32,702 nucleotides of DNA from an uncultured Aeromonadales bacterium (GCA_902776275.1 CACYPI010000020.1:1-32702), one strand, 5' to 3'; shown: positions 24,965-32,702, counted from the stretch's first letter. Program-made: numbers and translations. The notes: generated from the sequence alone by a model not told the origin.

Positions 24965-25062
24965 CTGCCCTAAGCGGAATTGAAAAATTATGCTCTTGAC
25001 ACTGAAGTTGGCAGATCGCGTGGACAGCCGCGCCGCGTCTTTGATGGATCCGATGCCAGCGT

Positions 25063-25848
25063 TCAGCTCAGCCCGACGTCGAGGGCCATCATCAGCAGGA
25101 AGCCTGCTAGCACGGAGATCGTCGCCAGATCGTTCTCCCCGTTGCCCATCTCGTGCGACTGCGGGATGAGCTCCTCGACTACAACATAGAGCATCGCCCC
25201 TGCGGCAAATGAGAGGAACCAGGGAAGCATCGACACCACCCAGCCTTGGAAGATCACCACCAGCAAGGCTCCCAGGGGCTCGACGATCCCCGAGAGCGCG
25301 CCGAGCATGAACGAGGCGTTCTTGCTGCGGCCTTCTGCAAAGTATGGCACCGAGACTGCAGCCCCCTCGGGGACGTTCTGGATCCCGATGCCGAGCGCGA
25401 GCGCGGCGAGGGCGCCTGCGCCCTCGGCGCCGCTGCCTGCGGCGGCGGCGACCACGCCGACGGCCATGCCTTCGGGGATGTTGTGGATGGTGATCGCAAG
25501 GAAGAGCAGCGTCTGCCTGCCCCAGCTCGTGTGCACGCCTTCAGGCGACTTGGCCATCAGGTGGATGTGGGGAAGCAGGCGGTCCAGGGCGATGAGGAAG
25601 GCAACCCCCAGCGCGAACCCGCCGCAGGCGGGCCACAGGCCGTCGCCTGCGTTCTTAGCCTCGTCAATTGAGGGCAGCAGCAGTCCGAACACCGAGGCTG
25701 CGATCATGATCCCGCCGGAAAAGCCCAGCGACAGCTGCGTGAAGATCTTCTTCTTCGAGGAGCCCAGGACGTAGACGAAGGCCGCGCCCAAGGCGGTGCA
25801 GAGGAAAGTGAAGCCGGTGCCGGCGGAGGCAAGGTAGAAGGCGTCCAT
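25063..25848 (-). CDS. ZIP family divalent metal transporter
   Basis: Inner-membrane importer of zinc and related divalent cations, of the GufA/ZupT branch. The 261-residue protein has about eight hydrophobic helices and the signature metal sites HNIPEG in helix 4, QNVPEGAA in helix 5 and VEELIPQSHE near the C-terminus. A cytoplasmic histidine pair (LLPHIHLM) lies in the loop between helices 3 and 4, the usual metal-sensing position. GGAG lies six bases before ATG 25848. It is divergent from frsA. Metal preference cannot be read from sequence, and no Zur or Fur box was recognised. Confidence 0.92.
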   Translation of the reverse strand: MDAFYLASAGTGFTFLCTALGAAFVYVLGSSKKKIFTQLSLGFSGGIMIAASVFGLLLPSIDEAKNAGDGLWPACGGFALGVAFLIALDRLLPHIHLMAKSPEGVHTSWGRQTLLFLAITIHNIPEGMAVGVVAAAAGSGAEGAGALAALALGIGIQNVPEGAAVSVPYFAEGRSKNASFMLGALSGIVEPLGALLVVIFQGWVVSMLPWFLSFAAGAMLYVVVEELIPQSHEMGNGENDLATISVLAGFLLMMALDVGLS

Positions 25849-25965
25849 AAAAAGCTCCGAAGGGCGGATGCGGCCGCCGCATTAGAGTGCGGAGGATTCA
25901 TGGTTTGCACCGTGCCGCCCATGTGCGATCATGTCAGAAACACAGGAGTTTTAAAAGGACGACCC

Positions 25966-27249
25966 ATGGCTTTGGAAGATACTCAGGACAACGGCTCCCT
26001 CAACTTGAGCGAGGTGCTCTTCAAGCCCAAGTTCAAGTATGCGGAGACCTCGGTCATCTCAAATTCGGGGGCGCAGCTCCCAAAGCTTGAGCGCAAGGAC
26101 GTGAGCCTAGGCTTCACGCCGCAGTGGTACCGCCCGATCTCCCGCTTCCTCTGGACCTGGCAGGGCGGCAACCTCATGGACATCGACGCCGCGCTCTCGG
26201 CGATCGCTTCGTCGGATGCGCAGCGCTCGCGCGATGAGTGCCTCGACACCGTCTCCGATTACGGCGGCGGCAACTGGATCTTCGAGTTCTCGTCCATCGC
26301 GCAAAAGCGCGCCGTTAAGGGCAAGGATCTTGAGCAGCAGGGCGATCTCGCAGGAGCCGGGCACCAGTACCGCATGGCCTCGCGCTACTTCGCGCTTGCC
26401 GCAACCCCGAGGCTCAAGGGCGACACCCTCGCCGCCGACGCCGCCCTCTTGGGCATGCGCTGCTATCGGAGCATGTGCAGGTGCGAGGAGCAGTACGGGA
26501 AGCTCATCGACCTGCCGTTTGAAACCGCAGGCGGGGCAAGCAGCGCGCTCATGCACGTGCCAGACCAGCTTTCGCCACATCCCTGCGTGGTGGTCATGGC
26601 CTCATACGAGATGAACGCCTCAGACTTCTACCGCTTCTATGTGAGAAGGCTTTATCCCAAGGGGATCGCGCTTGCCGTGGTCGAGATGCCGGGGATAGGC
26701 ATGTCCGAGAAGCTCACCCTCACCGCCGACCAGTCGGCGGTGCTCAAGGCCGCGCTCGCGGCCGTGAGGGCGCAGCCTTTCATCGACTCGACGAGGATCG
26801 GGCTCTTCGGAGTCAAGCTAGGCGGCTCAGCGTGCATCCGCGAGGCGCTGTTAGAACCTGGCGCAATCAAGGCGCTGGCGCTGGCAGGCCCTGCGGTCCA
26901 CAGCTTCTTCACTGACTCAGAGGTGCTCAACTCGCTGCCATTGTGCATCCGCTCGCTCTACGCCAACAGGCTCAACCTCGATGCCTCTAAGTGGGATCTC
27001 GTGATCCCGCTCTTAAGGCAGCTCTCGCTCAAGGAGCAGGGCCTGCTCGGGCGCGGCAGGTGCGTGGACGTCCCGTGCTTCAACTTCTACTTCTCAAGCA
27101 TGTTCACCACGAAGGAGGACCGCGATCTCTTAAAGTCGGCCTTCCGCGGCTACGAGGAGATGGGGCAGGAGGAGGACGAGTACTCCAAGAGCCTCTCGGT
27201 TGCCATTGAAAAGGCGGCCGACTTCTTTGCAGGGAGGCTGCTCTCATGA
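25966..27249 (+). CDS. frsA: FrsA-like alpha/beta hydrolase-fold protein
   Basis: FrsA binds unphosphorylated EIIA(Glc) in E. coli and shifts the balance between fermentation and respiration; its biochemical activity is disputed. The 427-residue protein (E. coli 414) aligns from LSEVLFKPKFKYAETS through WYRPISRFLWTWQG, YGGGNWIFEF, FYRFYVRRLYPKGIALAVVEMPGIGMS and SLKEQGLLGRG. At the nucleophile elbow there is GVKLGG in place of GxSxG, as in E. coli (GFRFG), so a serine hydrolase activity is unlikely. ATG 25966 has AAGGA six bases upstream; a longer frame from 25900 lacks similarity. Its stop overlaps the proB start by four bases. frsA also lies close to proBA in E. coli. Confidence 0.9.
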   Translation: MALEDTQDNGSLNLSEVLFKPKFKYAETSVISNSGAQLPKLERKDVSLGFTPQWYRPISRFLWTWQGGNLMDIDAALSAIASSDAQRSRDECLDTVSDYGGGNWIFEFSSIAQKRAVKGKDLEQQGDLAGAGHQYRMASRYFALAATPRLKGDTLAADAALLGMRCYRSMCRCEEQYGKLIDLPFETAGGASSALMHVPDQLSPHPCVVVMASYEMNASDFYRFYVRRLYPKGIALAVVEMPGIGMSEKLTLTADQSAVLKAALAAVRAQPFIDSTRIGLFGVKLGGSACIREALLEPGAIKALALAGPAVHSFFTDSEVLNSLPLCIRSLYANRLNLDASKWDLVIPLLRQLSLKEQGLLGRGRCVDVPCFNFYFSSMFTTKEDRDLLKSAFRGYEEMGQEEDEYSKSLSVAIEKAADFFAGRLLS

Positions 27250-28358
27250 AGTCGTCCAAAGGCAGGATCGTCATAAAGCTCGGCTCGAGCACGCTCACGC
27301 GCGGCGGGCGCACGCTCAACCGCGCCCACATGCTCGAGATAGTCCGCTCAGTCCACGCGATGATGGAGGATGGCTGGGAGGTGGCGCTCGTAAGTTCGGG
27401 GGCCATGGCCGCCGGGCGCGAGATCATGGGCTTCCCCAAGCTCCCGCCGGAGCTGCGCGTAAAGCAGATGCTCTCCTCGGCAGGGCAGGTGAGGCTCTTT
27501 GAGATCTGGGCCGATCTCTTTGACATCTATGGCCTCAAGACCGGGCAGCTGCTGCTGACCAAGGCCGATCTTGAAAACCGCGAGCGCTACCTGAACGCCC
27601 GCGACACCTTGGGCGCGCTCTTCGAGTACGGCGTGGTGCCGGTCATCAACGAGAACGACGCCGTGAGCACCAGCGAGATAAAGATAGGCGACAACGACAC
27701 ATTGGCTGCGCTAATCGGCGTGCTCGCCGAGGCCAGGCTTGTGATCCTGCTTACCGATCAGAAGGGGCTTTACGACGCAGATCCGAGGAAGGATCCCAAA
27801 GCAAGGCTCATCCGCCGCGTGGGCAAGGTCGATGATTCCATCTTGAAGCTCGCAGGCGGCGCGGGGAGCGATCTAGGCACCGGCGGCATGCTCACCAAGA
27901 TCCGCGCCGCCGCCATCGCCCAGGAAGCCGGAGTGGGGCTGGTCATCGCATCAGGCGACCGTCCCCAGGATCTGCCTGCACTGGCATCAGGCAGCGGCGA
28001 AGGCACCTACTTCACACCATCTGATCACCCATCGCTCTCGCGCAAGGCCTGGCTTTCGAGCGCCACCATCTCGCAGGGGCTGATCACGGTCGATGATGGC
28101 GCCGCCAGGGCTTTGGAGCAGCACGGCTCAAGCCTGCTGCCTTCGGGGATCAGCAAGGTGGACGGCGACTTCGTGCGCGGCGCCACCATCGACATCGCCG
28201 ATGCATCAGGCAAGGTGATAGCGCGCGGGCTCTCGCGCTACAGCTCAGGCGAGCTCAGGCTCATCGCCGGGGCCCACAGCGGCGACATCGAAGGCATACT
28301 GGGATTCACCCATGGGGACGTGGCGGTGCACCGCGACGATCTGGTCTTGAGGCAGTAA
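27246..28358 (+). CDS. proB: Glutamate 5-kinase
   Basis: Phosphorylates glutamate to gamma-glutamyl phosphate, the first and feedback-inhibited step of proline synthesis. The 370-residue protein (E. coli 367) has an amino acid kinase domain with VIKLGSSTLT, ALVSSGAMAAG, VINENDAVS, IGDNDTLAAL and GTGGMLTKI, and a C-terminal PUA domain (about 275-365) with LPSGISKVDGDF. ATG 27246 overlaps the frsA stop (ATGA), so translation is coupled to frsA. proA follows after 17 bases with its own strong ribosome site. Confidence 0.97.
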   Translation: MKSSKGRIVIKLGSSTLTRGGRTLNRAHMLEIVRSVHAMMEDGWEVALVSSGAMAAGREIMGFPKLPPELRVKQMLSSAGQVRLFEIWADLFDIYGLKTGQLLLTKADLENRERYLNARDTLGALFEYGVVPVINENDAVSTSEIKIGDNDTLAALIGVLAEARLVILLTDQKGLYDADPRKDPKARLIRRVGKVDDSILKLAGGAGSDLGTGGMLTKIRAAAIAQEAGVGLVIASGDRPQDLPALASGSGEGTYFTPSDHPSLSRKAWLSSATISQGLITVDDGAARALEQHGSSLLPSGISKVDGDFVRGATIDIADASGKVIARGLSRYSSGELRLIAGAHSGDIEGILGFTHGDVAVHRDDLVLRQ

Positions 28359-28375
28359 GAGGGCAGGAGGAGAAC

Positions 28376-29656
28376 ATGGAACAAGCCTTGACTTTGGAAG
28401 GACTGGCCAAGATGGCCAGGCAGGCCCGCGACGCAGCCGAGGGCTGCAAGTGCATGGGAACGGCGCAAAAGAACCGCATCCTCATGGATCTTGCGGAGCT
28501 GCTTGAAAAGCGGCGCAAGGCGATCATGGAGGTCAATGCCCGCGAGGCTGCCAAAGCCAGGGAGAACGGCCTGCCCGAGGCCATGGCTGATCGCATGACG
28601 CTTACACAGGCGCGGTATTCGGAGATGGTCTCAGGCGTGCGCGCCGTGGCCGCGCTGCCAGATCCCGTAGGCAGGGTGCTCGACGGCAGGACGCTGCCAT
28701 CGGGACTTAAGCTGATGCGCCGCACCGTGCCCTTGGGGGTCATCGGAGTGATCTTCGAGTCGCGGCCCAATGTGACGGTCGATATCGCCTCGCTCTGCCT
28801 AAAGTCGGGAAACGCCTGCATCCTGCGCGGCGGCTCGGAGTGCCTTGAGACCAATGTAATGCTGCATGAGGCCGTCTCCGATGCGCTTGCGCAAAACGGC
28901 GCCGATCCTGCCGCGGTGTCGTTTGTCTCAAGTCCGGACCATGCACTAGTCAAGGCCATGCTCTGCATGGACGACTGCATCTCCGTGATAATCCCCCGCG
29001 GCGGTGAAAAGCTGCAGAGACTGTGCAGGCAGGAAGCCACGGTGCCTGTGATCACCGGAGGCTTTGGCATCAGCCACATCTTCTGCGATGAGAACTGCGA
29101 CATGGAAAGGGCGGCGAAGGTCATCGTGAACGCCAAGGTCCAGAAGCCCTCCGCCTGCAACGCCCTCGACACCCTGCTCGTGCACCAGGCCATCGCCGAC
29201 AGGATGATCCCAAAGGCGCTTGAGGCGCTGCGCCCGTTCAAGGTCAAGGCGCATGCCCACGGCGGCGCGATGGTGATCGCAAGGGAGTGCGGGTACCCAG
29301 ATCTTGAGGAAGGGAATGAGAAGGACTTCTCAAGGGAGTTCCTGGCCCTTGAGATGAACGTTGCGATAGTCGAGGATGTGAAGGCGGCCTGCTTGCACAT
29401 GAGGCGGCATGGCGCCAGCCACTCCGATGCCATTCTCACCGACAGCGTCGCGCATGCCGAGTACTTCGTGAACCACGCTGACTCCGCCTGCGTCTATGTG
29501 AACGCCTCCACGAGGTTCTCCGATGGCGGGCAGTTCGGGCTTGGCGCCGAGGTCGCCATCTCGACCCAGATGCTCCACGCCCGCGGCCCCATGGGGCTTG
29601 ACGCCCTCACCACCTACCAGTGGGTGCTGAGCGGGGACTACCTCTCAAGGCCCTGA
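28376..29656 (+). CDS. proA: Gamma-glutamyl phosphate reductase
   Basis: NADPH-dependent reduction of gamma-glutamyl phosphate to glutamate semialdehyde, second step of proline synthesis; it works in complex with ProB. The 426-residue protein (E. coli 417) is of the aldehyde dehydrogenase fold with LGVIGVIFESRPNVT, the SGNACILRGGSE loop, IPRGGEKL and the catalytic cysteine C261 in KPSACNALDT. The C-terminus has the usual ARGPMGLDALTTYQW. AGGAGG precedes ATG 28376. The operon ends at the hairpin 29672-29702. Confidence 0.98.
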   Translation: MEQALTLEGLAKMARQARDAAEGCKCMGTAQKNRILMDLAELLEKRRKAIMEVNAREAAKARENGLPEAMADRMTLTQARYSEMVSGVRAVAALPDPVGRVLDGRTLPSGLKLMRRTVPLGVIGVIFESRPNVTVDIASLCLKSGNACILRGGSECLETNVMLHEAVSDALAQNGADPAAVSFVSSPDHALVKAMLCMDDCISVIIPRGGEKLQRLCRQEATVPVITGGFGISHIFCDENCDMERAAKVIVNAKVQKPSACNALDTLLVHQAIADRMIPKALEALRPFKVKAHAHGGAMVIARECGYPDLEEGNEKDFSREFLALEMNVAIVEDVKAACLHMRRHGASHSDAILTDSVAHAEYFVNHADSACVYVNASTRFSDGGQFGLGAEVAISTQMLHARGPMGLDALTTYQWVLSGDYLSRP

Positions 29657-29671
29657 CCTCTATTGCTTTAG

Positions 29672-29702
29672 CGCAAGAGGCCGCCAATGGCGGCCTCTTG
29701 CG
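29672..29702. terminator. Bidirectional terminator, proA against modF
   Basis: A perfect 14-bp stem (29672-29685 with 29689-29702) with the three-base loop AAT lies 15 bases after the proA stop and 16 bases beyond the modF stop. No T run follows on either strand. Confidence 0.7.
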
Positions 29703-29718
29703 ATTCAGGCAGGGCAAT

Positions 29719-31209
29719 TCACATTTTTTGGAGCAGCTTCTCCTGCACGATGTCGTAGCCTTCGCCATCCTTTGACTTGATGAAGCTCAGACGGTTGGTG
29801 AAGCCCTCGGGGATGTCCTCCTCGTGGTGGGACACGAAGAGCACCGAGGTCTCGCCGTTCTTCATGATGTAGCTGATGAAGGCCTTGACCTGGGCGCGCG
29901 CGAAGCCATCGAGGCCCTGCAGCGGCTCGTCGAGGATGAGCAGCAGCGGGGTCTTGACGAGCGACCTGATGATGAGGAGCATGCGCTGCTGGCCAAAGGA
30001 GAGCTGGCGGAATGACACGTGCTCGCGGTCGGCAAGTCCCGCGGCCTTGAGCCACTCGCGCGCGCAGGCGATCTCCTCGTCGCCGGGGTGCGTGTAAAGG
30101 CCTATGGAGTCATAGAAGCCTGAGAGCACAACGTTGATGGCAGGGGCGCTCACGCGGTAGTCGAGGTGCAGCGATCCTGAGACATAGCCGTAGCACTTCT
30201 TGATGTCCCAGATGCTCTCGCCGCTGCCGCGCTTGTAGCCGAACACCGTGACGTCGTTGGCGTACACGAGCGGGTTGTCGCCGGTGATGAGCGAGAGCAG
30301 GGTGGACTTGCCTGCCCCGTTGGGGCCCATGATGTGCCAGTGCTCACCGCGGTTCACCGTGAAGTTGAAGTGGTCGAAGATCACCCTCTGGTATTCGACG
30401 TGGATGTCGCGCATCTGCACGATCGGGCCTGGCGCCATGGGCTTGAGCGCGAACTTCGCAGGAGTCTTTGGAACCTTGACGTCGGGGATCGCGGCAAAGC
30501 CCAGCAGCGCCTTGGCATCGGGATCCTGCTCGATCTCAGCGCGGCTTGCGATCTTGGTGATGGCCATGTCCTGGATGATGCCCATCTTAGTGAGGGAAGA
30601 GGGGATTTCCGAAGGCCTGTTCACGATCAGCACGACCGGAGTCTTGTAGCGGGTGTGCACCTCGTCGATGAGTCCCAGCAGGGCCTTGCGGGTCTGCACG
30701 TCCAGGGCATCGAACGGCGTGTCGAAGACTATCAGGTTGGGCTTTGAGCACAAGGCTTGGGCCAGCAGGGCCTTGCGACCCTCGCCGCCTGAGAGCGTGC
30801 GCAGTGGCTTGTCCAAAAGCTTGCCGAGGTTCATGCCCTCGACCACCTCGTCGCGGATCGCAGGATCGGCGCCCTCGAGCAGATCGGCTGGAGTGAGGCC
30901 GATTTCCTCCTTTGCCGTGGTGGCATCGGAGTTCCTCATGTTGTAGTCATCCTCAAAAAGCTTCATCTGCTTTTCAAATGACACTAGCACGGGGTGGTAG
31001 TTCTCCGGAGCGATGCCAGAGATCTTCTCAAGCTCTCCTGCAAGGGCGCGCGCGACCGAGGTCTTGCCGCTGCCGTTGCCGCCGATGAGGACTAAGAGAT
31101 CCTCGGGCGCTATGGTGAGCGAACCGAGATTCACCGCTATTTGCTCAGCGGCTGCATCCTTGCTTAACCGAAATGACGCTTTCTCCCATGCGATGGTGCG
31201 GCTTGTCAT
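29719..31209 (-). CDS. modF: ModF-type tandem ABC ATPase, first site degenerate
   Basis: The 496-residue protein is two fused ABC ATPase domains without membrane parts, like E. coli ModF (490), which is linked to molybdenum but lacks a proven function. Domain 1 has Walker A GGNGSGKT (43-50), LSGGEGRK (139-146) and Walker B NLIVFDTPFDALD, where the catalytic Glu expected after D163 is T164. Domain 2 has GPNGAGKST (295-303), LSFGQ (403-407), LLLILDEP (with E428) and SHH (460-462). The segment GSGESIWDIKKCYGYVS and LHLDYRVS matches ModF closely. GAGGAGGG lies just before ATG 31209. Its leader has two tandem GC hairpins. No modABC genes are in the window. Confidence 0.9.
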   Translation of the reverse strand: MTSRTIAWEKASFRLSKDAAAEQIAVNLGSLTIAPEDLLVLIGGNGSGKTSVARALAGELEKISGIAPENYHPVLVSFEKQMKLFEDDYNMRNSDATTAKEEIGLTPADLLEGADPAIRDEVVEGMNLGKLLDKPLRTLSGGEGRKALLAQALCSKPNLIVFDTPFDALDVQTRKALLGLIDEVHTRYKTPVVLIVNRPSEIPSSLTKMGIIQDMAITKIASRAEIEQDPDAKALLGFAAIPDVKVPKTPAKFALKPMAPGPIVQMRDIHVEYQRVIFDHFNFTVNRGEHWHIMGPNGAGKSTLLSLITGDNPLVYANDVTVFGYKRGSGESIWDIKKCYGYVSGSLHLDYRVSAPAINVVLSGFYDSIGLYTHPGDEEIACAREWLKAAGLADREHVSFRQLSFGQQRMLLIIRSLVKTPLLLILDEPLQGLDGFARAQVKAFISYIMKNGETSVLFVSHHEEDIPEGFTNRLSFIKSKDGEGYDIVQEKLLQKM

Positions 31210-31231
31210 GATCCCTCCTCAAAATAGCAGG

Positions 31232-31268
31232 GCGTGCGCAAGGCGCACGCCTGCGCCTGCGGCGCAGG
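31232..31268. promoter_or_regulatory. Tandem GC hairpins upstream of modF
   Basis: GCGTGCGC (31232-31239) pairs with GCGCACGC (31243-31250) around AAG. Immediately after, CCTGCGCC (31250-31257) pairs with GGCGCAGG (31261-31268) around TGC, sharing one base with the first stem. They lie 22 bases upstream of modF in the spacer divergent from the usp gene. No similarity to a molybdenum cofactor riboswitch was seen. Confidence 0.45.
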
Positions 31269-31591
31269 TGCATTTTACTCCGGCGCTGCTGTGGGCTGGC
31301 GCTCACACATTTGCGTCATCTCGTGCAAAAAATTGCGATCAGTGCTCCAACTGCGTGATTTACCATTGAATACAACGCAAAAAGCCATTAAAGTTGAAAC
31401 CAACGCGCAATTGCATGCGTTCCAGCCAGTTCATCGTGCAGTTGGGAATGCGCGATGGATCAAGGATCCGTAAAATTGCGCTGCGGCAGATCCGCAATTT
31501 GGGATCGCAACCCAAGCGCCGCGCCAGGGGCTGGCTAGAATCAACGTTAATGGAATGAAAATGCTCCGCTTTGAAGAATGGGGAGGAGATT
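31269..31591. other. Divergent spacer modF / usp
   Basis: No gene is seen here. It contains an 8-bp inverted repeat AAATTGCG (31473-31480) with CGCAATTT (31493-31500), inside which CTG and CAG extend the stem, a TAGAAT (31536-31541) that could be the usp -10, and several GGATC-containing words around 31455-31505. The stretch 31300-31420 is somewhat AT-richer and featureless. Confidence 0.4.
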
Positions 31592-32488
31592 ATGAGTACA
31601 AGCAATGACAATTTCGCAGTACTGCTCAAGCCAGGCGAGGTGCAGCCCGCTATAGAAAGGGCGGCGCAGTATGCCAGGTTCGCCCCTGAGATCAGCGTCA
31701 CCGCAGTGAGGATCATCAACAACTTCACCGATCAGAACCGCGAGGACAGCGAGAGGCGCGTCAAGGCCGAGTTCGAGGGCCTCAAGCGCAGCTTCCCCGC
31801 CATCAAGAATCTCAAGCTCAAGGTGCTGTTTTCAAAGAACGTGCCAGAAGCCTTCATCAAGGAGTGCGGCGAGGGCGGCTACAGCATGGCCATCATCTCC
31901 GCCAACAAGCGCAACACCATCAAGGATCTCTTTGTGAGCACCATCGACAGCACCGTGATGCGCAACTGCCCGGTGCCGCTCCTGGTGGTCAAGGACGTCA
32001 ACAGCGCCTCGGCTCAAGGCAAGGCGATCCTGATCGCCATCGACTTTGAGGAGAGCTCCCACTTGCGCGAGCTTGACGAATACCTCTTCAAGTCGGCGAA
32101 GGATTTTGCCGATCGCTTCAACGGCGAGGTGCATGTGGTCAACTGCGTCTCACCGCTCAACCGCGGCCTCATGTCTGGTGATACCGGATTGTCGAAGTTT
32201 GTGGCTGGCGGTACTGTAAGTCGCATGAACATCCATCAGAGCATCGTTGAGGAGTTTGCCAAGGCTCACGACATTCCGCTCGATCACACCCACGTGGTGG
32301 AGGGCAGGATCGACGAGGAGATCCCCAGGCTCTGTGACCGCCTTGAGGCGCGCATGGTCTGCATGGGCAGCAACCCCAAGTCGAGCTTCCTCGGATCCAT
32401 AAACTCAAGCGCGTGCGAACTTGTGCTCGAGCAGATCCGCGGTGATGTGTTCATCGTCAACACCGCGCATCTGGGCGATTGCAAATAG
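31592..32488 (+). CDS. Tandem universal stress protein, UspE-like paralogue
   Basis: The 298-residue protein has two Usp-like domains: domain 1 (about 1-135, with MAIISANKRNTIKDLFVSTI and CPVPLLVVKD) and domain 2 (about 145-295, with AILIAIDFEESSHLREL and DVFIVNT). It is related in layout to the protein at 21562-22530. The glycine-rich ATP motif is degraded in domain 2 (MGSNPKSSFLGSINSSACEL), so ATP binding there is doubtful. ATG 31592 is chosen for GGAGGA upstream; an ATG seven codons earlier has none. A strong terminator follows. Its partner and signal are unknown. Confidence 0.8.
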   Translation: MSTSNDNFAVLLKPGEVQPAIERAAQYARFAPEISVTAVRIINNFTDQNREDSERRVKAEFEGLKRSFPAIKNLKLKVLFSKNVPEAFIKECGEGGYSMAIISANKRNTIKDLFVSTIDSTVMRNCPVPLLVVKDVNSASAQGKAILIAIDFEESSHLRELDEYLFKSAKDFADRFNGEVHVVNCVSPLNRGLMSGDTGLSKFVAGGTVSRMNIHQSIVEEFAKAHDIPLDHTHVVEGRIDEEIPRLCDRLEARMVCMGSNPKSSFLGSINSSACELVLEQIRGDVFIVNTAHLGDCK

Positions 32489-32518
32489 TAGGTTTGAGGG
32501 TGCTGGTTTAAACAACAC

Positions 32519-32551
32519 GAGGCTGGGAGCCAGGCTTCCAGCCTCTTTTTT
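32519..32551 (+). terminator. Intrinsic terminator after the usp paralogue
   Basis: GAGGCTGGGAGC and GCTTCCAGCCTC form a 12-bp stem (one G-U pair) with loop CAG, followed by six T (32546-32551). It begins 31 bases after the usp stop. It is the most canonical Rho-independent terminator in the window. Confidence 0.85.
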
Positions 32552-32611
32552 GATAAGCTAAGTTCAAAAGCAGGGGTACCGAAGTTTCATCGCAAGTTGC
32601 CCTTGTAAATG

Positions 32612-32702
32612 CTAACCCATTTCGATCATGACCTGCTCCATGACGCAGGCCTTGATCCTGGATCTTTTGACCTGTGGCTCTGGACTTGCCACCTGAGAGA
32701 GA
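32612..32702 (-). CDS. Possible 3' end of a minus-strand gene
   Basis: On the minus strand a frame is open from the window edge for 29 residues (ending RSRIKACVMEQVMIEMG) to TAG at 32612. It would converge on the usp terminator. The fragment is too short to assign, and the frame may be open by chance. Confidence 0.25.
   Translation of the reverse strand, partial: LSQVASPEPQVKRSRIKACVMEQVMIEMG

Larger units (their letters stand above)
24211..25062. other. 850-base spacer with repeated motif, no convincing gene
   Basis: This stretch lies between the starts of murJ and the end of the ZIP gene. It contains four copies of a CTTGTGGGAAAAG-like motif (24334-24346, 24367-24377, 24883-24893, 24952-24964), one TGTGGAAAA (24358-24366), the palindrome TTTCAGATCTGAAA (24278-24291), a hairpin followed by T-rich sequence (24400-24436), a very AT-rich segment (about 24580-24640) and a possible 23-codon ORF (24832-24903). 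The 78-codon frame at 24440-24676 lacks a ribosome site and codon character. Composition drops sharply in GC compared with the genes around it. Confidence 0.6.

Noticed and set aside
1..32702. CRISPR array, insertion sequence or prophage
   Set aside because: No regularly spaced repeats of 24-37 bases, no transposase, integrase or phage structural gene was found on either strand.

Overview
This window reads as a chromosomal segment of a GC-rich gammaproteobacterium. Four things point there: the order thrS-infC-rpmI-rplT, a BioG-type biotin esterase gene between bioF and bioC, the pairing of frsA with proBA as in enteric bacteria, and clear ModF, UspE, MalZ, MsbA and MurJ relatives. The AAA-ATPase/PD-(D/E)XK gene and the fermentation genes (ackA, frsA) fit a gut anaerobe such as a member of the Succinivibrionaceae. 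That family assignment is inference; no rRNA or marker search could be run.

Layout. 1-430: two identical tandem tRNA-Val(GAC) genes on the minus strand behind one strong promoter. 463-2334: a structured inverted repeat, then an AAA-ATPase-like/nuclease gene. 2360-5864: thrS, infC (apparent AUA start), rpmI and rplT. 5911-8455 (minus): a family 8 glycosyltransferase and gltA. 8456-8830: a divergent spacer with three perfect hairpins and a possible 23-residue ORF. 8831-11394: purU, an AT-rich family 2 glycosyltransferase that looks acquired, and pdxH (minus). 11598-14866: ackA and an MsbA-type lipid exporter. 14887-18630 (minus): an operon of a 57-residue ORF, pepD and a MalZ homologue whose catalytic residues are largely replaced. 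18866-21458: bioF-bioG-bioC, each pair overlapping by one base. 21562-24210 (minus): a UspE-like gene and murJ. 24211-25062: 850 bases without a convincing gene, carrying a repeated CTTGTGGGAAAAG motif. 25063-25848 (minus): a ZIP metal transporter. 25966-29656: frsA-proB-proA. 29719-31209 (minus): modF with a degenerate first ATPase site. 31592-32488: a second tandem-Usp protein. The right edge holds what may be the 3' end of another minus-strand gene.

How the genes relate. Most are housekeeping: translation (thrS, infC, rpmI, rplT, tRNA-Val), central carbon (gltA, ackA, frsA), C1 metabolism and cofactors (purU, pdxH, bioFGC), proline synthesis (proBA) and envelope building (msbA, murJ, two glycosyltransferases). 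The least ordinary items are the apparent MalZ pseudoenzyme co-transcribed with pepD, the AUA start of infC, the asymmetric ModF, the AT-rich glycosyltransferase islet, and the repeat-bearing spacer before murJ. I did not find a complete new defence or mobile system.
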